Below are positions 7,726-18,955 of a stretch of 64,000 bases of DNA, in pieces. The position numbers and the translations under genes are program-made. The notes under the pieces are model-generated. The model worked only from the letters and a program-made list of their open reading frames with translations, was not told the DNA's origin and searched no databases. Each line of letters starts with the position of its first letter. Position 1 is the stretch's first letter. This DNA comes from an uncultured Lachnospiraceae bacterium (GTDB lineage: Bacteria; Bacillota; Clostridia; Lachnospirales; Lachnospiraceae), in assembly GCA_947626915.1 (NCBI GenBank), contig CANQUA010000003.1:26866-90865 (forward strand), written 5' to 3'.

Positions 7726-10700
7726 ATGTTTTCAGGCAAGACAAAGCGCAGATGGCTGGCTCTTTTCATAGCCGGGGCGATGACGGCGTCGAGTACGGCG
7801 GTCTGGGCGACGGATCTGAAAACAAGTGAAGACGCGTCAGCGGACGGCAAGGTCAATTCGCAGACTGCTGCCAATTATATCACGGACGATAATTTCTCCA
7901 ACGATATGATTGATAACAACTACACGAAAGTCAGCCAGTCCCTGACCAGCCCCTTCTACGAAGGGGAGACAGTCACGATCGACACGGCGGCGAATTTCAC
8001 GCCGGTCTCGGGCGCTTCGGTGGCCGCCGACAGCCGCGGCTACGGAAAAGATGCGGTCCAGATGGCGATCCACGATTCCTGCGTCGTGACCGTCGACGCG
8101 CCTCAGGCGGGACGCTACTATATCAGTATGGATTACCTCGATATAGGCGACAGCGTGCTGGCCCTGGAACTGTCCATGAAAGTCAACGGCGAGTATCAGT
8201 TCTATGAGCTGAGGGATCTGAAGCTGGAAGCCAAATGGCGCGATCCGGCGGAGGCTTCCTACGACCGCTACGGCAACCAGATCGTTCCCGTGCCTGACAA
8301 GCTGATGGAGTGGCAGAATAAGTACGTGGGCGACTCCAGCTACCGCTACAGCGGCCCCCTGGCCGTGGAGCTGAAAGAGGGAGAGAATGAGCTGGAGTTT
8401 ACCCTGATCGAGGGCAATATGCTCCTGGGCGACCTGTATCTGAATCCCGAACCGGTCATCGCGGAATACGCCGGTTCCAAGGACGCGCCGGGGGACGCGC
8501 TGATCACGATCCAGGGCGAAAGTATGGACAGCCGGAACGCTTCTTCGATCCGCGCGGCCTGCGAGTATGACATCGACCTGGCTCCCTACGAGGTAGAGAC
8601 CAAGGCGCTCAATACCATCGACAGCGCCTCGTTCTCCGAAGCGGGGCAGTCCGTTACCTACAAAGTAAACGTGGAGACCGCGGGGACCTATCATCTGGCC
8701 CTGAATTACGTGCAGAGCAGCAAAACAGATTTCCCGGTCTTTGTCAATGTGTATGTGGACGGGGAGCTCCCCAACACCCAGTTCCAGAATTATCCTCTGC
8801 CTTACGGCTCCGGCTATCAGGTGGAGAAGCTGTCCGACGGCGACGGCCGCGCGCTGAGCGTGGACTTAAGCGCCGGCGAGCATACGATTACGCTGATGAT
8901 CTCCGCCGATCCGATCCGCCATGTGCTGGAGGCCGTGGACGAGATCATGAACGGCGTGAATAACCTGAACCTGGAGATCACCAAGGTCGCCGGTACGAAT
9001 AAAGACAAGTACAGGGATCTGGATATCCAGGACTATATTCCCGACGCGATCACCCGTCTGGAGTCCTACGCGGACCGTCTGGACGAGCTGGTGGAGAGCG
9101 TGAAGCAGTACAACCCGACCGCGAAAAAGATCGGCGCGTTCTCGTCCGCCGGCGTCGCCAGCAAGCAGCTCCGTTCCCTGGCGGAGGAGCCGGACGACCT
9201 GGCTTACCGCGTGTCCGAACTGACGACCAGCTCCAATTCGGTCAACCAGTTCCTGGCCAACCTGGTGGACAGCATCAATGAGAACGCCCTGGGCATCGAC
9301 CGCATCTATCTGTATCAGGACAGCGCCAAGGTCCCGACAGGATCCGGATTTTTCGCTTCCATCGCGGCCAGCGTCAAGCGGTTCGTGACCTCCTTTACGT
9401 CCCAGGCCTATTCTACCAGCGGCAACGACCCGGAGCATCTGCAGGTGTGGGTGAACCGTTCCCGGCAGTACCTGGAGATCATGCAGAAGATGATCGACGA
9501 GGATTTCACGGCCAAGACCGGCATCCAGGTCGACCTGGCCCTGATGCCTGACCAGAATAAGCTGATCCTGGCCAACGCCTCCGGCGACGCCCCCGACGTG
9601 GCGACCGGCATCAACTACGCGGTGCCGTTCGAGCTGGGCATCCGCGGCGCGATCAAGGATCTGACGGAGTTTGAGGATTTCCCGGAGGTAGCGTCCCGCT
9701 TTGAGGAGGGCCTCCTGGTGCCGTCGACGATCGAGGACGGGATCTATTCCCTGCCCGAGACCATGAATTTCTGGGTCCTGTATGTGAGGACCGACGTGTT
9801 CGAGAAGCTGGGCCTGGAAGTCCCGGATACGATCCAGGACGTGAGAAATCTGCTTCCCAGCCTGCAGATGCGCGGTATGAATTTCTACTACCCGACGGCC
9901 GGCATGCAGGCCATGCGCAACTTCCACGGCACGACGCCGCTGATTTTGCAGAACGGCGGTTCGCTCTACACCCAGTACGCGGGCGACTCCAACATGAACA
10001 GCGAGGAGTCCGTCAAGGGCTTTAAGGAGCTGACCGAGCTCTTTACCATTTACAACCTGCCGAAAGACATCCCGAATTTCTACCAGCATTTCCGCAACGG
10101 GTCCATGCCCATCGGCATCGCCGACTACGGCGTATACAACCTGCTGCTGAACGCGGCTCCGGAGATCGCCAACAGCTGGGATATCTACCCGGTGCCCGGC
10201 ACGGTGGATGAGAACGGCAATGTGCTGCGCTACATTTCCGGCGGCGCGGAGAGCACGGTGATGTTCAAATCCGATCCCGAGCGCGAGGCCAAGACCTGGG
10301 AGTTCATGAAGTGGTGGTCCTCCGCCGACGTGCAGGCGGAATTCGGACAGACCCTGCAGGTCACCTACGGAAGCACGTTCATGTGGAACACGGCCAACAA
10401 AGAGGCGTTTTCGAGACTGCCCTGGAAGACCCAGGACAAGGAAGTGATCCTGGCCCAGGCCGAGTGGATCAACGAAGCGCCCAGGCTTCCCGGCTCCTAC
10501 ATGGTAGAGCGCGAGATCTCCAACGCTTACAACTCCATCGTGGTGGACGGCGAGAACCTGCGCCGGACCCTGGACAACGCGGTGAAGCGCATCAACCGGG
10601 AGACGGAACGCAAGCTGGAGGAGTTCGGCTACAACGACGCCAACGGCAACGTGATCACCCCCTACGAGGTGCCGACGCTGGAGAAAGTAAGGCAGATCCT

Positions 10701-10728
10701 GGGAAAGACGGAAGGAGGAGATAACTGA
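7726..10728 (+). CDS. ~1000-aa exported composite protein: N-terminal CBM-like beta modules + helical linker + C-terminal extracellular solute-binding domain
   Basis: Signal peptide; two EGE(S/T)...HxI...AGxYxxxxxY modules; C-terminal [51 protein letters not shown] before ATG 7726. Confidence 0.8.
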   Translation: MFSGKTKRRWLALFIAGAMTASSTAVWATDLKTSEDASADGKVNSQTAANYITDDNFSNDMIDNNYTKVSQSLTSPFYEGETVTIDTAANFTPVSGASVAADSRGYGKDAVQMAIHDSCVVTVDAPQAGRYYISMDYLDIGDSVLALELSMKVNGEYQFYELRDLKLEAKWRDPAEASYDRYGNQIVPVPDKLMEWQNKYVGDSSYRYSGPLAVELKEGENELEFTLIEGNMLLGDLYLNPEPVIAEYAGSKDAPGDALITIQGESMDSRNASSIRAACEYDIDLAPYEVETKALNTIDSASFSEAGQSVTYKVNVETAGTYHLALNYVQSSKTDFPVFVNVYVDGELPNTQFQNYPLPYGSGYQVEKLSDGDGRALSVDLSAGEHTITLMISADPIRHVLEAVDEIMNGVNNLNLEITKVAGTNKDKYRDLDIQDYIPDAITRLESYADRLDELVESVKQYNPTAKKIGAFSSAGVASKQLRSLAEEPDDLAYRVSELTTSSNSVNQFLANLVDSINENALGIDRIYLYQDSAKVPTGSGFFASIAASVKRFVTSFTSQAYSTSGNDPEHLQVWVNRSRQYLEIMQKMIDEDFTAKTGIQVDLALMPDQNKLILANASGDAPDVATGINYAVPFELGIRGAIKDLTEFEDFPEVASRFEEGLLVPSTIEDGIYSLPETMNFWVLYVRTDVFEKLGLEVPDTIQDVRNLLPSLQMRGMNFYYPTAGMQAMRNFHGTTPLILQNGGSLYTQYAGDSNMNSEESVKGFKELTELFTIYNLPKDIPNFYQHFRNGSMPIGIADYGVYNLLLNAAPEIANSWDIYPVPGTVDENGNVLRYISGGAESTVMFKSDPEREAKTWEFMKWWSSADVQAEFGQTLQVTYGSTFMWNTANKEAFSRLPWKTQDKEVILAQAEWINEAPRLPGSYMVEREISNAYNSIVVDGENLRRTLDNAVKRINRETERKLEEFGYNDANGNVITPYEVPTLEKVRQILGKTEGGDN

Positions 10729-11657
10729 TGAGCAAAGCGGCTGCAAAGGGCAAGAAGAACCAGATCAGCAAGCGCGAGGCGTCCAATCCCGCTGCGCTGG
10801 TGTTCCTGGCTCCTTACCTGGTCCTGTTCGTCGTCTTCATCATCGTCCCGATGGTGATCGCGATCGGCCTTTCCTTTACGAATTTCAACACCATTGAGTT
10901 CCCGACTTTCGCCGGGTTCATGAATTACATCAACCTGATCACCCAGGACGAGATCTTCATGCAGAACGTCCTGCCCAACACGGTGGTGTACGTCATCATC
11001 GTCGGCATCGGCGGCTACCTGCTCTCGTTCATCCTGGCGTGGGTGCTGGCGCAGCTGTCTTCCGTGCCCAGGACGATCCTGGCGCTGATCTTTTACTCGC
11101 CCAGCATGACCAGCGGCGTGGCCATGGCCGTCCTGTGGAAGATCATCTTCACCGGCGACCAGACCGGGTACCTGAACAGCATCCTGATGAATCTGGGCAT
11201 CATCAATGAGCCCATCATCTGGCTGACCAACACGACCTACCTGCTGCCCATCGTCATCATCGTGGCGCTGTGGTCCAGCATGGGCGTCGGCTTTTTGTCG
11301 ATGCTGGCCGGTATTTTGAACGCCGACGAGGAGCTCTACGAGGCGGGCGCCATCGACGGCATCAAGAACCGGTTCCAGGAGATGATCTACATCACGATTC
11401 CGACCATGAAGCCGCAGATGCTGTTCGGCGCGGTCATGGCGGTGGTGAACACGTTCTCCAACGGCGCCATCGGCGTGTCCCTGACCGGCTCCAACCCGAC
11501 GCCCGGCTACGCGGCCCAGCTGATCGTGAACCACATCGAGGACTACGGCTTCATCCGCTACGAGATGGGCTACGCCGCGGCCGTTTCCGTCGTACTGTTA
11601 GGCATTATCTGGCTCTTCTCCACCATGGCGAAGAAGCTGTTTGCCGAGAAAGACTGA
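10728..11657 (+). CDS. Sugar ABC transporter permease (MalF/UgpA type)
   Basis: EAA-type motif [34 protein letters not shown] overlap with upstream gene. Confidence 0.9.
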   Translation: MSKAAAKGKKNQISKREASNPAALVFLAPYLVLFVVFIIVPMVIAIGLSFTNFNTIEFPTFAGFMNYINLITQDEIFMQNVLPNTVVYVIIVGIGGYLLSFILAWVLAQLSSVPRTILALIFYSPSMTSGVAMAVLWKIIFTGDQTGYLNSILMNLGIINEPIIWLTNTTYLLPIVIIVALWSSMGVGFLSMLAGILNADEELYEAGAIDGIKNRFQEMIYITIPTMKPQMLFGAVMAVVNTFSNGAIGVSLTGSNPTPGYAAQLIVNHIEDYGFIRYEMGYAAAVSVVLLGIIWLFSTMAKKLFAEKD

Positions 11658-11672
11658 GAGGGGGCTTAGATT

Positions 11673-12542
11673 ATGGCATACAGAGGAAGCAATATCAATC
11701 CGAAAAAATTTGAGCGCGGTCAGATCAAGCTGATCGTGATCGTAGCCCCGCTGGCCCTGTTCATGCTGCTGCCGATCGTTTACATTTTCTGCCACGCGTT
11801 TAAGCCCATGGAAGAGCTGTTCGCGTTCCCGCCCAGGTTCTTCGTACAGAACCCGACGCTGGATAACTTCCGGGGCCTGATGAAAGCGTCCCAGACCTCC
11901 GGCATCCCGCTGAGCCGTTACGTATTCAACAGCCTGATCGTGACCGCGGCGGACGTGATCTGCTCGATCCTTTTGTCCTCCATGGCCGGCTACGCGCTGT
12001 CGAAGCTGCGCTTCAGGGGCAAGGAAACATTGCTGGAGATCAATAACGCGGCCCTGATGTTCGTACCGGTGGCGGTCATGATCCCCCGCTACCTGGTGAT
12101 CGACGCCCTGGGCATGACGAACAATTACCTGGCCCATATCCTGCCGCTGCTGGCCATGCCTGTGAACCTGTTCCTGGTGAAGCAGTTCATCGACCAGATC
12201 CCCGACGCGCTGATCGACGCGGCCTATATGGACGGCGCCAGCGAGTACGTGGTCTACCGCAAGATCATCATCCCGATGATCAAGCCGGCCATCGCCACCA
12301 GCGCCATCCTGGCGTTCCAGCAGGTCTGGACCAACGTGGAGAGCTCCAACCTCTACATGAACGAGGACGGGCTGAGGACTCTGGCGTTCTATATGAATAC
12401 GCTGGCTTCCTCCAACAACACGGTAGCCGGTCAGGGTATCGCGGCGGCCGCGACGCTGATCATGTTCATACCGAACCTGGTCGTGTTTATTTTCTGCCAG
12501 AAGAGCATCATGAACACCATGGCTCATTCCGGCATCAAGTAG
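11673..12542 (+). CDS. Carbohydrate ABC transporter permease (MalG type)
   Basis: DALIDAAYMDGASEYVVYRKIIIPMIKPAIATSAIL. Confidence 0.9.
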   Translation: MAYRGSNINPKKFERGQIKLIVIVAPLALFMLLPIVYIFCHAFKPMEELFAFPPRFFVQNPTLDNFRGLMKASQTSGIPLSRYVFNSLIVTAADVICSILLSSMAGYALSKLRFRGKETLLEINNAALMFVPVAVMIPRYLVIDALGMTNNYLAHILPLLAMPVNLFLVKQFIDQIPDALIDAAYMDGASEYVVYRKIIIPMIKPAIATSAILAFQQVWTNVESSNLYMNEDGLRTLAFYMNTLASSNNTVAGQGIAAAATLIMFIPNLVVFIFCQKSIMNTMAHSGIK

Positions 12543-12553
12543 GAGGGAAGAAC

Positions 12554-14587
12554 ATGAAGAGATGGAAAAAATTACTGCCCGCTGTTCTTTCCGTACTGAC
12601 CCTGGCGGTCACGCCCCTGCAGGTTTTCGCGGAGGTCCCCTACAAGACTTACACCATAGACGGCTATGGTTATGTTACGGAAACACAGACGGCCTACACT
12701 CCGAAAGGATCGTTCAATAAGGTCGGCGACCATTCCCTGGTGAAGCCCACCGATATCAAGATCACGGAGGACGGCTACATCTATATCGCCGATTCCGGCG
12801 CGAAGGTAGTCTGGGTCAGCACGCTGACCGGAGACTATGTGGCGACCATCGGCGAGGGCGAGCTGGTCGAGCCCTACGGCATCTTCGTCACGGAAGAGAA
12901 GCAGCTGTACGTGGCGGACCGCTCCGGCAAGGTCGTGGTATTCGACCCGGAGGGCCAGGTCATCGCCACCTACACGAAACCCAATCACCCGTTATACGGC
13001 AAGGGCGATTTCAAGCCGGTCAAGATCGTGGTCAACGCAGGCGGCGACATGTATATCGTCTGCGAGGGCAACTCCAACGGACTGGTGCAGCTGACCCCCA
13101 CCGAGGGCGGCACGTTCCTGGGCTATTTCGGCACCAACAACGCCAACGTGACGGTGCTGCGCATGATCCAGGAGGCGGTGTTTACGGACGAGCAGCTGGC
13201 CAGGATGGTGAGCAACCTCCCGTCCACGCCGGTCAACGTGGCCATCGACAAGCAGGGCCTGATCTATACGGTCACGCCCGGCCAGAAGAACCTGAGTCTG
13301 AGAAAGCTCAATATCGCCGGCACCAACTTAATCGAGCCGGACGCCTACGACGGCAGGGAAGCGGCCGTGGCCGTAGGAAACCATGACAATGTGTTCGTGG
13401 CCTCCTCCGACGGCTACATCTACGAGTACAACGCCGAGGGCGACATGCTCTTCGTGTTCGGCGGCCGCGACGACGGACGGTTCCGCATCGGTCTTTCCAG
13501 CCGCGTGGAAGCGATCGCGGTGGACGCCCAGGACCGGGTTTACATCGTGGACTCCGACAGCCGCCAGGTGCAGTACTTCGAGGCGACCGAGTTTACGAAC
13601 CTGCTGCACAGCGCGCTGAACCTCTACGAGAACGGGCGCTACATCGAGAGCATGGCCCCGCTCCTGCAGGTGCTGGAGACCAACAGTCTGTTCGACTACG
13701 CCAACGAGGCGATCAGCCGTTCCTACCTGCAGGTGGAGGACTACGCCAACGCCCTGAAATACGCCAGAGTATCGAAAGCGTTCGAGGTCTACTCCGACGC
13801 CTTCTGGGAGGTCCGCAACACCTGGCTGCGCGAGAACCTGATCACGGCGGCGGGCATCGTTATCCTGATCTGCCTGATCATCTGGGCGCTGAAAAAGCTC
13901 CAGCAGAAGAAAGGCGTTTTCAATCCGGTCATCAAGGCGACGGCCGGTTTCCGCGGCAGCGTGTTCTGGCAGCGCCAGAAATACATGACGTATTATATGA
14001 AGCATCCGGTAGACGGCGCCTACGGCCTGCGCTATGAGAACAAGAGCTCCTGGATCACCGCGGGCATCCTGATTCTTCTGACCACGCTGATCTTCGTGAT
14101 CAACAAGTACTACTGCGGCTTCCTGCTGAGGACCATCCGCGAGGGACGCTACACGGTCGTCAACGACATCGGCACCATCGTCGGCGTGTTCATTGTTCTG
14201 ACCGCCTGCAACTACCTGATGTGTACCATCAACGAGGGCGAGGGCAGCTTCAAGCGCCTGTTCTGCGGCTTTGCGTTTTCGCTGACCCCCTACATCCTGT
14301 TTGAGCCGTTTGTGATCCTGTTGAGCAACGTGATCACCTACAACGAAGTGTTCCTGATCGATTTTGCGCAGATATTCATTTATTCCTGGTGCGTCGTCCT
14401 GCTGTTCATGACGATCAAGGAAGTGAATAACTACACGGTGGCGGAGACCTTTAAGATCATCTTCCTGACTGCGTTCACCGTGCTGATCGTGGCGCTTCTG
14501 GCATTTATCATTTACGTACTGTTTAAGCAGATCATCGATTTCGTATCCGCGATAGCAGGAGAGGTGGTGTATCGATATGGCAGATAA
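12554..14587 (+). CDS. NHL-repeat/beta-propeller ectodomain fused to YIP1-like membrane domain
   Basis: Signal peptide; repeated KPTDIKITEDGYIYIADSGA / VEAIAVDAQDRVYIVDSDS units; C-terminal multi-TM FCGFAFSLTPYILFEPFVILLSNV. Confidence 0.8.
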   Translation: MKRWKKLLPAVLSVLTLAVTPLQVFAEVPYKTYTIDGYGYVTETQTAYTPKGSFNKVGDHSLVKPTDIKITEDGYIYIADSGAKVVWVSTLTGDYVATIGEGELVEPYGIFVTEEKQLYVADRSGKVVVFDPEGQVIATYTKPNHPLYGKGDFKPVKIVVNAGGDMYIVCEGNSNGLVQLTPTEGGTFLGYFGTNNANVTVLRMIQEAVFTDEQLARMVSNLPSTPVNVAIDKQGLIYTVTPGQKNLSLRKLNIAGTNLIEPDAYDGREAAVAVGNHDNVFVASSDGYIYEYNAEGDMLFVFGGRDDGRFRIGLSSRVEAIAVDAQDRVYIVDSDSRQVQYFEATEFTNLLHSALNLYENGRYIESMAPLLQVLETNSLFDYANEAISRSYLQVEDYANALKYARVSKAFEVYSDAFWEVRNTWLRENLITAAGIVILICLIIWALKKLQQKKGVFNPVIKATAGFRGSVFWQRQKYMTYYMKHPVDGAYGLRYENKSSWITAGILILLTTLIFVINKYYCGFLLRTIREGRYTVVNDIGTIVGVFIVLTACNYLMCTINEGEGSFKRLFCGFAFSLTPYILFEPFVILLSNVITYNEVFLIDFAQIFIYSWCVVLLFMTIKEVNNYTVAETFKIIFLTAFTVLIVALLAFIIYVLFKQIIDFVSAIAGEVVYRYGR

Positions 14588-16856
14588 AAACTGGAAACGT
14601 TATTTGTTAAAGAGTTTGACCGGCCTGTTCGCGGGCGTTCTGCTGGCGGCCCCCACGACTGTCTTCGCGACGGAGAATTCCGGCGAGGCGGTGGACGTGG
14701 AGGTTTCGGCGGAGGAGAAAAAGGAAGCTCTGGCCGAGGCCATCGTCGCCAATCCGGGAGATACGATCAAGAACCACAAGCTGGTGGCGGAAAACGACGC
14801 CCTGCAGCTGTACCTCTACGAGCCGACCCTGTCGCTGATCATCCGGGACAAAAAGACCGGGGCCATCATGGAATCGACGGTAGGGGAGAGCGACGGTACG
14901 CTGAACAAGACCTGGGAGAGCTTCATCCATTCCGGGATCGGGTTCGATATCTTAAACGGCCTCAATGAGGAGCGCAGCGACCTGACCTCCGCGGGGGCCG
15001 AGATCCAGGTCCATTACACGGCGGACGGCTTTTCGGCGGACGTGAACCTGACCAAGTACCAGATCTCCTTTACGCTGAACGTGGCGCTGACGGCGGACGG
15101 TTTCACGGCGGAGATCCCCAATTCCTCCATCGTGGAGGCGCTGGCCGGTGAGGCGACGCCGGTTACCATCGGGAGCATTTACATCTATCCGTTTTTGGGC
15201 TACACCTACTCGGCGGAGCGGAGCGGCTATATGTTCGTGCCGGACGGCAACGGCTCCCTGATCTATCTGGAGGACAACGACGGGCGCTTCACCTCGCCCC
15301 AGACCCTGAACGTGTGGGGCGGCAACGCCGGCGTGGATGAGACCTACGTGCTGAGCCTGTTCTGGGACGAGTACCAGACCGTCAACGACGGCGAGCCGGT
15401 CATGGCCCCGATCTTCGGCATGGTGCATACGGACTCCCAGATGGCGGTCCTGGGCATCATTGAGGACGGTGCGGAGGACGCCAGGATCATGGCGTACCCC
15501 AACGGCGCGATCACCAATTACAACTGGATCACGCCCCGTTTCACCATGAGGCGGATCTACACCCAGCTTCTGAGCAAGGCGGCCACCGCTTCCGTCAGGT
15601 TGCAGGAAAGCAACCATTCCTCCTGTGACCTGCGGATGAAGTATATCTTCCTCAGCGGCGAGGACGCGGACTACGCGGGCATGGCGGTCAAGTACCGCGA
15701 GTACCTGATGAATGAGAAAGGGCTGGGCCAGAAAGATACTTCCTTTAAGATCAAGCTGGATTTCCTGGGTTCCGACCGTGAGAACGGCGTCATCGGCAAA
15801 AAGGCCGTGACCATGACGACGACGGATAATATCCGCGACATTTACGACGACCTGGCTTCCAGCGGCGTCACGAGCATCACCAGCGTCTACAAGGGCTGGC
15901 AGAAGGGCGGCATCTGGAGCATGCCGATCACGAAATACAAGGCGGACGGCTCCATCGGCGGCACCCACGATCTGACGAAGCTGACGGAGGAAGCGGCCGC
16001 CAAGGGCATCGACTTCTATCTGTACCAGGACGCCCTGCGCGCCAACCCGGACACCGTGAACACCACGTTCAACGTGATCAAGAAGCTGAACGAGAGCGTT
16101 TACGAGGAGGATACCTACAAGGAGATCTACGAGTATTTCAATTACCAGACTCCGGACAAAGCCGTGGAGCGGATGAACGCGGCCCTGGCTTCCTATAAAA
16201 AGAGCGGCATCAGCAAGCTGGCGCTGACCGGCATCACCAACCATCTGTTCAGCTACAACTACAACAGCAAGCTGTACAACCGGACCGACACGCTGAATGT
16301 CCTCGAGCCGGCGCTGACGGCGGCCGCGGACAGTATGGACCTGATGATGGAGCAGCCGATCTCCGAATACTGGAGCCTGGCGGACGCGATCATGGGTATG
16401 CCGGTGAATACCTCCAACTACATTTTCACCGACGAGGAAGTGCCGTTCTTGTCCATCGCCCTGAAAGGCCTGATCCCGATGTACGCGGATTACACCAATT
16501 TCGAGGCGAACCGGAGCGAGTTCTTCCTGGAGCTGGTGGAGACGGGCATTTATCCCTCGTTCTATCTGACCTGGGAGGATCCGGTGGACCTTTTGTATAC
16601 CAATTCCTCCGACCTGTATACGTCCAAGTATTCGGTCTATAAGAGCGAGATCGTGGACGATTACGAGCGGCTGAAAGAGGTCAACGACGCCGTGAACGGC
16701 GCGGTCATCACGGACCACGAGAAGACGGCGGACGGACTGGCGGTCGTCACATATTCCAACGGAGTCAGGATCTATGTCAACCACAGCGATCAGGCTGTCC
16801 AGTATGACGGCATTACCATCGACGGTATGTCTTATAAGGTAGGTGAGGTCGGATGA
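14577..16856 (+). CDS. Exported DUF5696-like protein
   Basis: Signal peptide (LLAAPTTVFATE); family call from resemblance and gene context; overlaps previous gene by 11 bp. Confidence 0.7.
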   Translation: MADKNWKRYLLKSLTGLFAGVLLAAPTTVFATENSGEAVDVEVSAEEKKEALAEAIVANPGDTIKNHKLVAENDALQLYLYEPTLSLIIRDKKTGAIMESTVGESDGTLNKTWESFIHSGIGFDILNGLNEERSDLTSAGAEIQVHYTADGFSADVNLTKYQISFTLNVALTADGFTAEIPNSSIVEALAGEATPVTIGSIYIYPFLGYTYSAERSGYMFVPDGNGSLIYLEDNDGRFTSPQTLNVWGGNAGVDETYVLSLFWDEYQTVNDGEPVMAPIFGMVHTDSQMAVLGIIEDGAEDARIMAYPNGAITNYNWITPRFTMRRIYTQLLSKAATASVRLQESNHSSCDLRMKYIFLSGEDADYAGMAVKYREYLMNEKGLGQKDTSFKIKLDFLGSDRENGVIGKKAVTMTTTDNIRDIYDDLASSGVTSITSVYKGWQKGGIWSMPITKYKADGSIGGTHDLTKLTEEAAAKGIDFYLYQDALRANPDTVNTTFNVIKKLNESVYEEDTYKEIYEYFNYQTPDKAVERMNAALASYKKSGISKLALTGITNHLFSYNYNSKLYNRTDTLNVLEPALTAAADSMDLMMEQPISEYWSLADAIMGMPVNTSNYIFTDEEVPFLSIALKGLIPMYADYTNFEANRSEFFLELVETGIYPSFYLTWEDPVDLLYTNSSDLYTSKYSVYKSEIVDDYERLKEVNDAVNGAVITDHEKTADGLAVVTYSNGVRIYVNHSDQAVQYDGITIDGMSYKVGEVG

Positions 16857-17908
16857 GTGAGAATGTAAAAAAGGAAAAAGCCCCGAAAGCCCCTAAGATT
16901 GAGACGACCAAGAGAAAACGGCTGTCCCTGAAGCAGAGGGAGAACATGATGGGGTACATCTTCATACTGCCCTGGATCATCGGCACGGCGATCTTCGTGA
17001 TCCGCCCGCTGGGCCAGTCGTTCCATTTCGCGCTGAGCAACGTGAGGATGACGCCCATGGGCAGACAGGTCACGCCAGTCGGGATACTGAATTTCACCCA
17101 GATCCTGCAGGAGGACGTCACGTTCCCGACGGAGCTGGTCGCCTACCTGATGAGAACCGTGCTGGCGACCCCGGTCATCGTGGTGTTCGCCCTGATCATC
17201 GCGCTGCTTTTGAACAGCAAGATCAAAGGGAAAGGATTCTTCCGGCTGATCTTCTTCCTCCCCGTGATCATCGCGTCCGGGCCTGTGATGGAGCAGCTGG
17301 TCAGCCAGGGCGCGGGTTCCATCCCGTCCATGAATACCTCGGCGATCAGCAGCCTGATCGGTTTCCTGCCGGATTTCCTGGAGGAAGCGATCATGGGGCT
17401 GTTTGAGAACATCGTCATGTACCTGTGGTATTCCGGCATCCAGATTTTGATCTTCCTGGCCGCCGTGCAGAAGATCGACACCTCCCTGTATGAGGCCGCC
17501 AAGATCGACGGCGGGTCCACCTGGGAGTGCTTCTGGAAGATCACGCTGCCGACCATCAAGAACATGACGCTGCTGAACGTGGTCTATACGATCATTTTCC
17601 TGTCCAACAACGAGCAGAACACGATCATTGAGACGATCAAGGACGCGATGTTCGGCACGACGGGAAGCAAAGGTTACGGATACGCCTCCGCCATGGCCTG
17701 GCTGTACGCGGTCATCGTAACGTTCCTGGTGCTGGTCTTCGCCGCGGCGCTGATGCTGAAGAAAGACGCCTACGCGAAGCAGGTGAAGAAAGCGAAACAG
17801 GAGATGCGGCATCAGGAGAGGCTGGCGAAGAAATTAAAGAGAAAGGGGATCCGGTATGCAAAGCAAGAAGCAAGACGGGCAGGCAAACCAGTCAAAGCGC
17901 AGCGCTAA
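16853..17908 (+). CDS. Sugar ABC transporter permease (second set)
   Basis: TSLYEAAKIDGGSTWECFWKITLPTIKN; ATGA overlap with upstream gene. Confidence 0.9.
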   Translation: MSENVKKEKAPKAPKIETTKRKRLSLKQRENMMGYIFILPWIIGTAIFVIRPLGQSFHFALSNVRMTPMGRQVTPVGILNFTQILQEDVTFPTELVAYLMRTVLATPVIVVFALIIALLLNSKIKGKGFFRLIFFLPVIIASGPVMEQLVSQGAGSIPSMNTSAISSLIGFLPDFLEEAIMGLFENIVMYLWYSGIQILIFLAAVQKIDTSLYEAAKIDGGSTWECFWKITLPTIKNMTLLNVVYTIIFLSNNEQNTIIETIKDAMFGTTGSKGYGYASAMAWLYAVIVTFLVLVFAAALMLKKDAYAKQVKKAKQEMRHQERLAKKLKRKGIRYAKQEARRAGKPVKAQR

Positions 17909-18869
17909 AGCGGTGGCTGTCCCGAAAAGGAGAATTGACAAGTACGCGGTCAAAAAATGGTTCTTCGGCTCCAAGGATACCCAGGGCGCCGGCAAGCTGA
18001 TCGCGATCTACGGTCTGCTGATCTGCATCGGGTTCGTGTATATCTATCCGCTGCTCTACATGATCAGCAAGAGCTTCATGCAGCGCGCCGACCTGCTGGA
18101 CAGCTCGGTCAACTGGATTCCCAGCGTGCTGTATGTGAAAAACTATATCGACGCTTTCACCAGCATGAATTTCGTGAAGACGCTCTGGCAGTCCGTCGTG
18201 ATCGCCGGCGTGCCGACGCTGGTGAACGTGGTGATGTGCGGCGTAATCGGCTACGGGTTCGCACGGTACGATTTCCCGCTGAAGACCGTGATGATGGGGA
18301 TCCTGATCTTCTCCTTCATCCTGCCGCCCCAGATCACCATGATGCCCAATTACCTGCTGTATAACGATTTGAAGATCCTGAACTCCCTGGCCGCGTTCAT
18401 CGTGCCGTCCTTCCTGGGACAGGGGATCAAGTCGCAGCTCTACATCCTGATCTTTTACCAGTTCTTCCGTCAGATCCCGCAGGCTCTGATCGAAGCGGCG
18501 AAGATCGACGGCTGCGGACATTTCAAGACGTTTTTCCGGATCGCGGTCCCGTCCGCGGCCCCGGCGATCCTGGTGGTGTTCCTGTTCTCCATCGTGTGGT
18601 ACTGGAACGAGTCCTATCTGACCCAGCTCTATGTCTGCGGCATCCTGGGCGGCAGCGAGTGGAACACCCTGATGGTGGCCCTGAAAGGATTCAACGACAG
18701 CTACAGCACGGCGGGCGCTTCCGTGACCGGAGACGCCATGGGGAGCCTGAACGAGGGCATTAAAATGGCGGCGACGATGCTGTCCATCCTGCCGGTGCTC
18801 CTGATGTACTTCGCTCTGCAGAAACAATTCGTAGAAAGCGTTGACAGGACCGGTATCACGGGCGAGTAA
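17856..18869 (+). CDS. Carbohydrate ABC transporter permease (second set)
   Basis: QALIEAAKIDGCGHFKTFFRIAVPSAAPAI; start lies 53 bp inside upstream ORF after AAAGGGGAT. Confidence 0.88.
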   Translation: MQSKKQDGQANQSKRSAKAVAVPKRRIDKYAVKKWFFGSKDTQGAGKLIAIYGLLICIGFVYIYPLLYMISKSFMQRADLLDSSVNWIPSVLYVKNYIDAFTSMNFVKTLWQSVVIAGVPTLVNVVMCGVIGYGFARYDFPLKTVMMGILIFSFILPPQITMMPNYLLYNDLKILNSLAAFIVPSFLGQGIKSQLYILIFYQFFRQIPQALIEAAKIDGCGHFKTFFRIAVPSAAPAILVVFLFSIVWYWNESYLTQLYVCGILGGSEWNTLMVALKGFNDSYSTAGASVTGDAMGSLNEGIKMAATMLSILPVLLMYFALQKQFVESVDRTGITGE

Positions 18870-18897
18870 TAGAAGCGTGTTCTAATCAGATAGTATT

Positions 18898-18920
18898 GCC
18901 CGCCCCGCAGCGGGGCGGGC
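18898..18920. promoter_or_regulatory. Perfect GC-only hairpin (11-bp arms) between permease and binding-protein genes
   Basis: GCCCGCCCCGC-A-GCGGGGCGGGC; not followed by a T-run. Confidence 0.6.
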
Positions 18921-18955
18921 TGCTATAAAAAACAAATAGGAGGATGAAAAAAAGA

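Noticed and set aside
8866-10746. 626-aa minus-strand ORF opposite the composite SBP gene
   Set aside because: Shadow ORF from GC-rich third positions; composition (V/R/H/G-rich), no family motifs, plus strand clearly coding.
14952-16784. 610-aa minus-strand ORF opposite the DUF5696-like gene
   Set aside because: Same antisense artefact; no RBS or domain evidence.
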